Origin: SM23-32 sp964434535
GTDB taxonomy: Bacteria > Planctomycetota > Brocadiia > SM23-32
DNA: 53,426 nucleotides
Direction: 5' to 3'
Assembly: GCA_964434535.1 (NCBI GenBank)
Contig: CAYSWA010000014.1
Location: 1 to 53,426, forward strand
Shown here: positions 1 to 8,143 of the stretch, piece after piece
How the letters are laid out: every line of letters begins with the position of its first letter
Position numbering within the stretch: the stretch's first letter is position 1
The notes under the pieces: generated by a model
Told to the model about the DNA's origin: nothing
Seen by the model: the letters and a program-made list of their open reading frames with translations, nothing else
The model's database searches: none
Position numbers and translations under genes: made by a program

Positions 1-42
1 TACTGCGGCCGGCTGCGAAGCCGGATGGCCGCGTCGTTGACC

Positions 43-89
43 CAGAACGTCCTCAGGCGTGGCCTCTGGCCACGCCTGCGGGCGTTCTG
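43..89. repeat. Long near-perfect inverted repeat (hairpin)
   Basis: Bases 54-64 and 68-78 form a perfect 11-bp stem closed by a 3-base loop. After one mismatch (53/79) pairing continues outward to 43/89 with one G-U pair, giving about 22 paired positions. No T-run follows, so it does not look like a simple intrinsic terminator. A smaller hairpin (9-14 with 19-24) lies just upstream. No gene is recognisable in 1-181. It could be a REP-like element or the end of an element outside the window. Confidence 0.6.
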
Positions 90-181
90 TGCCAGCCTCC
101 TTGCCCTGCGACTTCTCGCTCGGCCTCGCTACGGACATGGTTCTGCAATAGCTCCTTATGTGCCGACGGCCCGACGCAGGT

Positions 182-607
182 TCACTGGCCGGCGTCCTTG
201 GCCGGGGGCTCCTCCTCGTCCTCTGCCGCGGCGGTGATCAGCTCCCGCAGCCGGGCCGCCTCCTCTTCGTCGCCGGCCTTCCGGTAGGCCACGCTGGCCA
301 TGCTGGGGCGGCCGGCCTGCTCGGCGCGCTCTGCCAGGGCGAGCCACTGCTCCTCGTTGATCTCCTCCCCCAGCACCTTCTTGGCGCGCATGTAGAGGGG
401 CGTGTCGCCCTCTCGCATGGCGCGCTCGGCGATCTGGCGGGCCAGCTCGTCCGCCTCGCAGCGCTGGAAGAACTCCAGCGCGTCGTCGTAGCGCCCGGCC
501 TCCATGAACTGGCGGCCGGTCTCGCGCAGCTCCTTGGCCCTGGCCTTCTCGGAGAAGAGCAGTTTGCGCTTCTCGTAGAAGTCGGGCAGGTCCTGCTTTC
601 TGGCCAT
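182..607 (-). CDS. Small TPR-like protein of unknown function
   Basis: 141 residues, mostly charged alpha-helix. Residues about 30-110 read as two or three helix-turn-helix units of tetratricopeptide type (GRYDDALEFFQRCE, then AGRPSMASVAYRKAGDEEEA), which usually mediate protein-protein contacts. There is no signal peptide or membrane segment, so it is probably cytosolic. The tail is acidic (AAEDEEEPPA). It is read away from yraN and has its own promoter at 645-674, so it is probably a single-gene unit. I cannot assign a function. The ATG at 607 is the only good start. Confidence 0.75.
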   Translation of the reverse strand: MARKQDLPDFYEKRKLLFSEKARAKELRETGRQFMEAGRYDDALEFFQRCEADELARQIAERAMREGDTPLYMRAKKVLGEEINEEQWLALAERAEQAGRPSMASVAYRKAGDEEEAARLRELITAAAEDEEEPPAKDAGQ

Positions 608-644
608 GGATCGCGGTCCAAAAGGAGCGTGCGGGGAGGTGCCG

Positions 645-674
645 AATATGCCACACGGGCGGCCGGGCTGTCAA
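645..674 (-). promoter_or_regulatory. Sigma70-type promoter for the TPR-like gene
   Basis: On the minus strand TTGACA (674-669) is followed by 18 bases and CATATT (650-645). The start codon is 38 bases downstream of the -10 box. Confidence 0.55.
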
Positions 675-721
675 GCGATGCGCCGACGGCAACGGCCGAG
701 CAAGAGCACGAGCGGGAGGGC

Positions 722-1174
722 TCACGTGAAGCCGCGGGGGGACGCGTGGAAGGCGCCCTCCAGGTGGCGGACCTCCCGCGCGCGGCCGTCCCCGTCGAAG
801 AGCACCGCCACCACGTCGAAGCGCATCGCCACGTCGTGCTCGGCGACGCGGTTGAGGGCGGCGTAGGTCTGGGCGGCCTGGACGATGCGCCGCTGCTTGG
901 CGCGGGTGATGGTCTGGAGGGGGTCGATCATGGGCGGCGCCGTCTGGCTGCGCACCTCGACGAAGGCGAGCACGCCGTCCCGGAAGGCGACCAGGTCGAT
1001 CTCGCCCAGACGCGTGCGGTAGTTGCGTTCCAGTATCTCGTAGCCCCGCGCTTTGAGGTGGCGGGCCGCCTCACGCTCGCCTCGGGCGCCGAGGCGCGAG
1101 GTGGCCGAGGCGGGGCAGTCGCGGCGCAGCAGGCAGCGGAACCGCCCCGCGAGCTTTGCCATCCACTCAAGCAT
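722..1174 (-). CDS. yraN: YraN/UPF0102 family endonuclease-like protein
   Basis: 150 residues. It matches the UPF0102 (YraN) family, predicted nucleases of the PD-(D/E)xK fold and Holliday-junction-resolvase type. The family core is clear: LGARGEREAARHLKARGY, then RTRLGEIDLVAF and LAFVEVRSQ, where E, D and the E of EVR are expected active-site residues (the last position is R rather than K, as in some family members). An upstream in-frame ATG at 1243 would overlap the MscS gene, so I chose the ATG at 1174, 22 bases after the MscS stop; ATG 1162 is possible. It is the last gene of the pgm-mscS-yraN minus-strand run. The physiological role of the family is not well known. Confidence 0.88.
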   Translation of the reverse strand: MLEWMAKLAGRFRCLLRRDCPASATSRLGARGEREAARHLKARGYEILERNYRTRLGEIDLVAFRDGVLAFVEVRSQTAPPMIDPLQTITRAKQRRIVQAAQTYAALNRVAEHDVAMRFDVVAVLFDGDGRAREVRHLEGAFHASPRGFT

Positions 1175-1196
1175 GCTCAGTGACGCCCATCGGCGT

Positions 1197-4100
1197 TCAG
1201 GTCTGCTCGCTGCCCTCCGGTTCGCTGCCCCGCTGGCGGGCAACCCGCAGCGGCGCCTCGATCGACTCGACGTGCAGGTCGAGCTGCGGGAAGGCGATGG
1301 TGATGCCGGCCTCGCGGAAGGCCCGATCGATCTGCATGTGCAGCTCGCTCTGCACGCGCAGGCGCACGTCGACGCTGGGTATGAAAGCGCGCAGCTCGAA
1401 GTTCAGCGAGCTGTTGCCGAAGCCCAGGAACAGCGCCTGCGGCTCCGGTTCGTCCAGCACGTCGGGATGCTTGCGCGCGACGCGCAGCAGCACGTCGCGG
1501 GCCTTCTCGGTGTCCGATCCGTAGGCGATGCCGACCGGCACCACCAGGCGCAGCACGCGGTCGGAGAGGGTCCAGTTGATCAGCCGCCCGGTGATGAACT
1601 CGCGGTTGGGCACGACCAGCTCCTTGCGGTCCCAGTCGGTGATGGTGGTGGCGCGCATGCGGATGCGTGCCACCGTGCCGGTCACGTCGCCGACGGTCAC
1701 CACGTCGCCCACGCGCATCGGCCGCTCGACCAGGATGATGATGCCGGAGACGAAGTTGGCGAATATCTCCTGGAGCCCGAAGCCGAGCCCGACCGTCAGG
1801 GCCGCCGCCAGCCACTGCACCTTCTCCCAGCCGACGTTCACCGCGCCGGCCGTGAGCACGACGCCGACGAAGATCAGCACGTAGCGGCCGATCGTTGTGA
1901 TGGCGAAGCGCACGCCCGGCTCCAGGGGCAGGCGCTGGAGCACGGTGATCTCGAGCAGGCCGGGGATGTTGCGCGCGGCGACGACCGTCACCACGATGAT
2001 CAGCACGGCGCGTCCCACGTCGGCCAGGCTCACGCCGCCCCATATCAGCACCTCGTCCAGCACGCCGAGGGCCGGCAGGACGCCGCTCCAGACCAGGTAG
2101 AGCCCCGCCGCCAGCGCGACCAGCACCAGGCTGAGGGAGAGCTGGCGCGTCTGGGCGCCCATGTCGCGCAGCGAGACCTCGGGCTCCTCAGGGGGAGGTG
2201 CCGCCTCAGGCTCGGCCTCCTCGGCCTGCTGGGCCTCCCGTCGTTTGCGCGCCCGCTCCAGGGCCAGCCGCCGGCGGGCTACGAAGAGCCAGCGCATCAT
2301 CAGCTCGTAGAGCACCAGCAGCAGCACCGCCAGCCAGAGCGACCAGAGCAGCCGCGTGGCCAGCTCCCGCGCCGTGTAGAGGAAACCGGCTGCGGCCGCC
2401 ACCGCCCATGCGACGGGCGCGCCGACCGAGAGGCCGAACCAGAGGAAGCTCAGCCGGTCCAGCCAGCCGCCGGGATGCCTCTCGATGGCTGGCTGCACGA
2501 TGCCCCTGTGCGGGCTGAGCACACGCCAGACGAAGACGGCCACGACGACCATCAGCGCGATGAAGGCGAGGCGGCCGAGCGAGTCGTTGTGCGGCTGGTT
2601 GAAGTCCCAGCCGGCCAGCAGCACCACGAACAGCAGAGGCAGGCCGACGGCGATCAGCCCGGATGAGGCGAGCCGCAGCGTGCGTCGGCTGCGCTCGGGC
2701 CAGCGGAAGTGGGCGTCGGCCAGGCCGTCCTCGCGGCACATCTGGCGCAGCAGCTCCAGCGTCAGGTAGACCGGCGCCGTGCCGACCAGGGCCCCGCCGA
2801 CGGCCCTGGCGAAGTCGCCGGCCTCGAGCGGGCTCGCCACGCGCCAGCCGACGAACCACATCAGCAGCGGGGCGATCCCGGCGGTCAGCAGCGTCAGCGC
2901 CAGCGCGCTCAGCGTCAGGGCGAAGGAGTCGGTCGAGGCGCTGCGCGTCAGCTCGCCCACCTGGCGGACCCTGGCGCGGAGCTTCGCCTTCGCCCGCAGC
3001 AGCAGGGCCAGGGCAAGCACGGCCGCCCCGTAGAGCAGCAGTTGCCCGCGTGCGTCGGCCAGCAGCGCTTCCAGCACGCTGTACCACGCATCGGGGGCGA
3101 GCAGCCATCGCAAGGCCCGCCACAGGGCCGGTGCGTCCCGCCAGTGCAGCGGCGCGGTCGAGCGGAACCAGAGGACCTTCTCGTCGATGTAGCGGGCGTA
3201 CTGGCGCGCCACGGAGACGGTCTGGCCCTCCGTCGTGTTCAGATTCACCAGCGTGATGAAGTAGCTCTCGTAGTCGCGCACGAGCCTGTCGAGCAGCTCG
3301 CGACGGGCGGCGAGCAGTTCGCGCGCGCTCTGGCGGACGTCGTCCCGCTCCTCGGGGGCGATCCGGCCGCGCACGGCGGCGACGGCCTCTTCGGCGCGTG
3401 CATCTGTGTCCGCCAGGTCGGCCCAGCGGTCCTGGAGGTCGAGCCAGGCGTTGCGCACCTCGCCGATGCGCTCCTCGCGGACCTGGATGCTCCGCTCGTA
3501 GTCGTGGACGTCGGGCAGTTCGGCGCGTTTCTTGCGCAGCAGCACGCCCATGGTGCGGGTCAGGCCGACCGTCTCGACGCGGTCCCTCGTGCGGGTCAGG
3601 TCGAGCTGGAGGGCGGCGAGCTTCTCGCTGGCCCTCTGCAGTTCGGAAGAGGCGCGAGTCAGCCCGGCGGTCAGCCCCTCGGAGCCGGTGCGCATCTCGG
3701 CCAGGCGCTGGTTCTCCTCGGCCAGCTCCCTGAGCGCGGGGTGCACCTGCCGGCTGGCGCGGCGGGCCTCCTCGACGGCCTGCTGCCCCTCCTGCTGGCG
3801 CCTGTCGGTGACCAGCGCCCGCCACGCCTCGACGGCCTTCTGGGCCTGCACCAGCTCCCGCGCGGCCAGCTCGCGGCGCGCTGTCAGCAGGTCGCGCCGC
3901 GCGTCGTAGCTGGCCAGTTCGGCTTCCAGCGCGGCGATGCGTGCGCGCAGCTCCTGCGCCCGGGCCCGCAGCAGCATTCGGCGGGCGCGCTCGGCTTCGG
4001 AGGGGGCCTCGGGGGGTTGGGCGGCGAGTTCGGCCTCCGCGCGTTCCAGCTCTTGCCGGGCCTCCGAGAGGAGCTTCGGCGCCTCGATGCGGCGGTCGGT

Positions 4101-4571
4101 TCGGCGCTTGGGTTCGGCTTCGAGCCTGGTATGCGTCTCCTGGGCGGCGGCCAGGCGGGCCTCGGCCCTGGCCAGCTCTTGCTCCAGCTCGCCGAGCTTC
4201 GCGCCGGACGGCGGCTGGGGCGCCGGTTCATCGGCCGGGCGGTCGATCCGGGCGCGAATCTCGCTCAGCAGGTCGGGGGCCGCCTCCGCCTCGGCCCTGT
4301 GGCCTGCCGCCTCGGCCCGCTGCGCCTCCGCCTGTTGGACCAGGCTCAGGGCCTCGCGGTAGGTCTCCAGGAGCCGCGCCCTGGTCTCCTCGTCGAGGTC
4401 GGCGGGCTCGACGGCCTCGATGCGGCCCTGCACGTCGGCGGGGGCGAGCCGCTCGGCGGGCGCGGCCGCCTCCGCCGTCGGCGTGTCGGCCGGAACCTGT
4501 CCGGCGGCCGGCTGCAGCGCGAGGCCCAGCAGGAGGGCCGTCGCCGCCAGGAGCCGAACGGATCGTGCCAT
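1197..4571 (-). CDS. Large MscS-family (MscK-like) mechanosensitive channel
   Basis: 1124 residues. An N-terminal signal peptide (MARSVRLLAATALLLGLALQ) is followed by a long Glu/Ala/Arg-rich coiled-coil region (about 70-340), which would be periplasmic. Then come about ten hydrophobic segments (about 490-880) and a C-terminal MscS domain. The pore-lining and beta-domain signature is visible as GLGFGLQEIFANFVSGIIIL, then VERPMRVGDVV and VPNREFITGRLINW. This layout is that of MscK/KefA-type large channels, which release solutes during hypo-osmotic shock. The start at 4571 is preceded by GGGGAGG at suitable spacing; an ATG 24 bases upstream lacks this. It lies 40 bases after pgm, probably in the same operon. 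Confidence 0.92.
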   Translation of the reverse strand: MARSVRLLAATALLLGLALQPAAGQVPADTPTAEAAAPAERLAPADVQGRIEAVEPADLDEETRARLLETYREALSLVQQAEAQRAEAAGHRAEAEAAPDLLSEIRARIDRPADEPAPQPPSGAKLGELEQELARAEARLAAAQETHTRLEAEPKRRTDRRIEAPKLLSEARQELERAEAELAAQPPEAPSEAERARRMLLRARAQELRARIAALEAELASYDARRDLLTARRELAARELVQAQKAVEAWRALVTDRRQQEGQQAVEEARRASRQVHPALRELAEENQRLAEMRTGSEGLTAGLTRASSELQRASEKLAALQLDLTRTRDRVETVGLTRTMGVLLRKKRAELPDVHDYERSIQVREERIGEVRNAWLDLQDRWADLADTDARAEEAVAAVRGRIAPEERDDVRQSARELLAARRELLDRLVRDYESYFITLVNLNTTEGQTVSVARQYARYIDEKVLWFRSTAPLHWRDAPALWRALRWLLAPDAWYSVLEALLADARGQLLLYGAAVLALALLLRAKAKLRARVRQVGELTRSASTDSFALTLSALALTLLTAGIAPLLMWFVGWRVASPLEAGDFARAVGGALVGTAPVYLTLELLRQMCREDGLADAHFRWPERSRRTLRLASSGLIAVGLPLLFVVLLAGWDFNQPHNDSLGRLAFIALMVVVAVFVWRVLSPHRGIVQPAIERHPGGWLDRLSFLWFGLSVGAPVAWAVAAAAGFLYTARELATRLLWSLWLAVLLLVLYELMMRWLFVARRRLALERARKRREAQQAEEAEPEAAPPPEEPEVSLRDMGAQTRQLSLSLVLVALAAGLYLVWSGVLPALGVLDEVLIWGGVSLADVGRAVLIIVVTVVAARNIPGLLEITVLQRLPLEPGVRFAITTIGRYVLIFVGVVLTAGAVNVGWEKVQWLAAALTVGLGFGLQEIFANFVSGIIILVERPMRVGDVVTVGDVTGTVARIRMRATTITDWDRKELVVPNREFITGRLINWTLSDRVLRLVVPVGIAYGSDTEKARDVLLRVARKHPDVLDEPEPQALFLGFGNSSLNFELRAFIPSVDVRLRVQSELHMQIDRAFREAGITIAFPQLDLHVESIEAPLRVARQRGSEPEGSEQT

Positions 4572-4611
4572 AGCCCGCCTCCCCACGCGACGCACCGGCC
4601 GGCAACGCCGG

Positions 4612-6165
4612 TCAGACCCGCAGGTCGGGCCCGACCATCTCGACCAGCTCGTCGCGGACCTGTTCCATCTTCGCCCGCTCGCCGTCGGCCTCCACGTAGA
4701 GCCGCAGCAGGTCGCCGGCGCCGGCCTCGGTGCCGCTCTTGCGCATGCAGAACCACCAGTCGGCGGCCTCGGCCCGCACGTCGGCCACGCTCAGCTCCAG
4801 CTCCGGCGGGGGATAGGTGTCCACCATGCGCACGCGGTCGTCGACGACCACGTAGAGGCGCTCGATCCGGTCGCGCATCTTCTGGACGGCCTGCTCGATC
4901 ACCTCGTCGCCGGGCCGCTCGGGCGGGAGCTGGAAGTTGATCTCGCCGGATTCGTGGTAGCGGGCGCGCGGCTCCTCCAGCGCCGAGGAGAGCGGCTTGC
5001 CCACGGCGTGGAGCTCGGCCGTGATCTCCAGCAGCAGCAGCGCGGCCAGCATGCCGCTGTCGGAGCACCAGAACTCGCGGAACATGTAGTGGGCGCTGTG
5101 CTCGGCGCCGAAGCCGATCTCGGGGTCGTCGTACATGATCGCCTTGATCTTGGCGTAGCCGACCGGCGTCATCACCGCCGTCCCCTCGCCGAGCACATCG
5201 TGGCGGTCGCCGAGCGTGTCGGGCACCACCCAGCTCGTGGCCAGGTTGAAGGCGACCTTCGTGGCGGGCCCGAGCCGCTCGCGCAGCCGCTGCCCGATCA
5301 GGGCGGTCACGTAGGGCGGCGGGATCATGCGGCCCTGCTCGTCGGCCGCCGCCGCGCGGTCGGCGTCGCCGTCGAAGCACAGGCCCACGTGCGCGCCGCT
5401 GCGCCGGACCAGCTCGCTGACCATCTCCTGGTAGGCCGACTGGAGGGGGTTGGGGATGATGACGGGGAAGTTGCCGTCCGGCACCTCGTTGGAGAAGGTC
5501 CACTCGAACTGCGGCGTGATCCCGGCGAACTCGCCCAGGATGCGCCCCCCCATGCCGTTGCCCGCCTCGACGGCGACGCGCAGGGGCTCCTCGGCGCCGG
5601 AGGCGGCGGCCTCGAAGTCGCAGCCGCCCTTCTCGATGATGGTGCGGATGTAGTCGGGGGCGAACTCGTCCCAGTCCAGGCGGTCGGGGACGGCGCGCTT
5701 CTTCAGGCCCAGGCCGATGCGGGCGAGCTGCGTCTCGGGGCAGGGCGGCTCCATCCCGACCGCGCGGTCCAGCGGCGCGCCCCGGCGCCCGAAGAACTTG
5801 AAACCGTTGTTGTCCTTCGGGTTGTGCGAGGCGGTGATGATGATGCCGCCGTCGATTACCTCGCAGTACTTCGCCGCCAGGAAGCCGACCAGCTCCGTGC
5901 CGGCCCGGCCCATCGCGATGGGCCGGCAGCCGCCGTCCCCCAGCCCCCCGCAGAGCGAGGCGGCCAGCACGGGCCCGCTCAGGCGCATGTCATGGCCCAC
6001 CACCACGTTGACGGGCCCCACGGCCGTGGTCGCGGCGAAGACCTCGGCCAGGGCGAGCCCCAGGTCGTAGGCCAGTTTCTCGGTGACGGTCTCGCCGTAG
6101 ACGCCGCGGATGTCGTCCCGCTTGATGACCTTCTCGATGCCGCTTAGCCGTTCGCTGAGGGCCAT
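4612..6165 (-). CDS. Phosphoglucomutase/phosphomannomutase
   Basis: 517 residues, an alpha-D-phosphohexomutase interconverting hexose 1- and 6-phosphates for polysaccharide or glycogen metabolism. Domain order is complete: the phosphoserine loop TASHNPKDNNGFKFFG, the Mg-binding loop FDGDADR, and the C-terminal phosphate-binding loop RKSGTE. The loop after GTE is AGAG instead of the commoner P-containing form. Substrate preference (glucose or mannose) cannot be read from sequence alone. The ATG at 6165 follows GGAGGAG; the reading frame extends 70 codons upstream without support and across the divergent promoter. First gene of the run pgm-mscS-yraN. Confidence 0.93.
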   Translation of the reverse strand: MALSERLSGIEKVIKRDDIRGVYGETVTEKLAYDLGLALAEVFAATTAVGPVNVVVGHDMRLSGPVLAASLCGGLGDGGCRPIAMGRAGTELVGFLAAKYCEVIDGGIIITASHNPKDNNGFKFFGRRGAPLDRAVGMEPPCPETQLARIGLGLKKRAVPDRLDWDEFAPDYIRTIIEKGGCDFEAAASGAEEPLRVAVEAGNGMGGRILGEFAGITPQFEWTFSNEVPDGNFPVIIPNPLQSAYQEMVSELVRRSGAHVGLCFDGDADRAAAADEQGRMIPPPYVTALIGQRLRERLGPATKVAFNLATSWVVPDTLGDRHDVLGEGTAVMTPVGYAKIKAIMYDDPEIGFGAEHSAHYMFREFWCSDSGMLAALLLLEITAELHAVGKPLSSALEEPRARYHESGEINFQLPPERPGDEVIEQAVQKMRDRIERLYVVVDDRVRMVDTYPPPELELSVADVRAEAADWWFCMRKSGTEAGAGDLLRLYVEADGERAKMEQVRDELVEMVGPDLRV

Positions 6166-6241
6166 GGTCTCCTCCGGTTGGCGATCGTGGCGGCGCGCCC
6201 GCGCGTCTCCCCCGGCGGCTCGCCGCCCGTCTCGCCCCGCC

Positions 6242-6270
6242 AAGCTATCAGACCGCCCCGCTCCGCGCAA
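6242..6270 (-). promoter_or_regulatory. Sigma70-type promoter for pgm
   Basis: Minus strand: TTGCGC (6270-6265), 17-base spacer, TAGCTT (6247-6242). It lies back to back with the GH2 promoter at 6311-6339, so both genes are read outward from about 6290. Confidence 0.5.
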
Positions 6271-6310
6271 GCACGATGGCAGAGCGGCGCGATGAGATGG
6301 GCCGCGCTGA

Positions 6311-6339
6311 TTGACACCCTCCCGGCGCTGGCTTATGGT
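6311..6339 (+). promoter_or_regulatory. Sigma70-type promoter for the GH2 gene
   Basis: Consensus TTGACA (6311-6316), 17-base spacer, TATGGT (6334-6339). The in-frame ATG at 6311 lies inside this promoter, which supports the downstream GTG start. Confidence 0.65.
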
Positions 6340-6388
6340 AGGGCGCGTCCGGCGCGCCGCCGCCCTTCCCCCCACGACGGAGCCGAAC

Positions 6389-8143
6389 GTGAGCGAGATC
6401 CCCCGCCCCGAGCACCCACGTGCCGACCTGCGCCGGGCCGACCAGTGGTGGCTGAACCTGAACGGCCGCTATGAGTTCGAGATCGACCGCGCCGGATCGG
6501 GCCAGGCGCGCGGCTACGCCTCCGGCCACCGGCTTGCGGGCGAGATCACCGTCCCCTTCTGCCCGGAGAGCCGCCTCTCCGGCGTCGAGGACCGGGACTT
6601 CCTCAACGCCGTCTGGTACCGACGCTTCATCGACGTGCCGGACGCATGGCAGGGCCGCCGCGTGCTCCTGCACGTCGGCGCCTGCGACTACCTGGCCACC
6701 GTCTGGCTCAACGGGCGCGAGGTCGGCCGCCACGAGGGCGGCTACACGCCGTTCACCTGCGAGCTGACCGACGCCCTGCGCGGCGACGGCCGGGACGAGC
6801 TGGTGCTGCGCGCCGAGGACGACTCGCGCCGGCCCGGCATCCCGCGCGGCAAGCAGTCGCCGCGCTACGAGTCCTTCGGCTGCCTCTACACGCGCACCAC
6901 GGGCATCTGGCAGACGGTCTGGCTCGAGGCCGTGCCGGAGGCGCGCGTCGCGGGGGTCCACGTCTGGCCCGACCGCGAGCGGGGCGCCTTCACCGTTCGG
7001 CTCCAGGTCGAGGCGCCGGGGCGTTTCGGCGGGCGTGTCACGGCCCTGGCCGGGGGCGAGCCGGCCGGGCGCGCCGAGTTCGCCGGCGCCGCCGCCGGCG
7101 CCGCCCATGTCGAGGTCGTTCTGAATGAGCCGCGCGAATGGTCGCCCGCTGACCCGTTCCTCTACGAGCTGGTCGTCGAGCTGCAAGGGGAGGGGCGAGA
7201 GGCCGACCGGCTGACCACCTACGGCGGCCTGCGCAGCTTCGGGGCGCGGGGCAACCGCTTCGTGCTCAACGGCGAGCCGATCTTCCTGCGCACCGTGCTC
7301 GACCAGGGCTTCTACCCCGACGGCATCTACACCGCGCCCTCGCTGGACGCCCTGGAGGCCGACGTCGACGCCTCCATGGCGTTCGGCTTCAACGGCGCGC
7401 GCCTGCACGAGAAGGTCTTCGAGCCGGCGTTCCTGCACCTCTGCGATCGGAAGGGCTACCTGGTCTTCGGCGAGTTCCCCGACTGGGGCTCGGACTTCAA
7501 CGATCCGCTCTTCACGCAGCGCATACTGAGCCAGTGGACCGAGGCCGTCACGCGCGACCTGAGCCATCCGGCGCTGATCGGCTGGTGCCCGCTGAACGAG
7601 ACGATGGCCGCCGGATCGGCCCGCCACGGCGAGTGGACCACGCGGCGGCTCTACCGCCTGACGAAGCTGCTCGACCCGACCCGCCCGGCGCTCGACGCTT
7701 CCGGCTACTTCCACTTCGCGACCGACGTGTGGGACTGCCATAACTACGAGCAGGACGTCGAGGCTTTCGCCGCCGCCTTCGAGCCGCTGGCGCGCGGGGA
7801 CTGCGAGGCCGTCTTCACCAACACCGACCGCCAGCTCCCGTATCGCGGCGAGCGGCCCTATTTCGTCAGCGAGTTCGGCGGCATCGCCTGGTCCGACGAG
7901 CGGGCCGGCGAGGGCGCCTGGGGCTACGGCCGGCGGCCCGCCACGCGCGAGGAGTTCCTGCGACGTCTCCGGGGGCTGGTGGATGCCCTGCTGGACAACC
8001 CCGGCGTGGCCGGCTTCTGCTACACGCAACTGACCGACATCGAGCAGGAGATCAACGGCCTGCTCACCTACGATCGGCGGGCGAAGTTCCCGCCCGGCGA
8101 GATCGCCCCCATCCTGCGGCGCAAGGCGGCCATCGAGCGATGA
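6389..8143 (+). CDS. Glycoside hydrolase family 2 protein (beta-galactosidase/glucuronidase-like)
   Basis: 584 residues without a signal peptide, so cytoplasmic. The GH2 layout is complete: N-terminal sugar-binding jelly roll (PFCPESRLSGVED, YRRFIDVP, GACDYLATVWLNG), a middle immunoglobulin-like domain (GGLRSFGARGNRFVLNG), and a TIM barrel. The expected general acid/base is E404 in CPLNETM and the nucleophile is E495 in FVSEFGG. Substrate is not predictable; GH2 enzymes cleave beta-galactosides, beta-glucuronides or beta-mannosides. I chose the GTG at 6389 because the longer frame begins inside the promoter. Its stop overlaps the next start (ATGA at 8140), so the two genes are translationally coupled. 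Confidence 0.9.
   Translation: MSEIPRPEHPRADLRRADQWWLNLNGRYEFEIDRAGSGQARGYASGHRLAGEITVPFCPESRLSGVEDRDFLNAVWYRRFIDVPDAWQGRRVLLHVGACDYLATVWLNGREVGRHEGGYTPFTCELTDALRGDGRDELVLRAEDDSRRPGIPRGKQSPRYESFGCLYTRTTGIWQTVWLEAVPEARVAGVHVWPDRERGAFTVRLQVEAPGRFGGRVTALAGGEPAGRAEFAGAAAGAAHVEVVLNEPREWSPADPFLYELVVELQGEGREADRLTTYGGLRSFGARGNRFVLNGEPIFLRTVLDQGFYPDGIYTAPSLDALEADVDASMAFGFNGARLHEKVFEPAFLHLCDRKGYLVFGEFPDWGSDFNDPLFTQRILSQWTEAVTRDLSHPALIGWCPLNETMAAGSARHGEWTTRRLYRLTKLLDPTRPALDASGYFHFATDVWDCHNYEQDVEAFAAAFEPLARGDCEAVFTNTDRQLPYRGERPYFVSEFGGIAWSDERAGEGAWGYGRRPATREEFLRRLRGLVDALLDNPGVAGFCYTQLTDIEQEINGLLTYDRRAKFPPGEIAPILRRKAAIER

Noticed and set aside
2709..4940. Very long plus-strand open frame (743 codons) opposite the MscS gene
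   Set aside because: It is a shadow of the GC-rich third-codon pattern; the minus strand encodes a clear channel with signal peptide, coiled coil and MscS domain.
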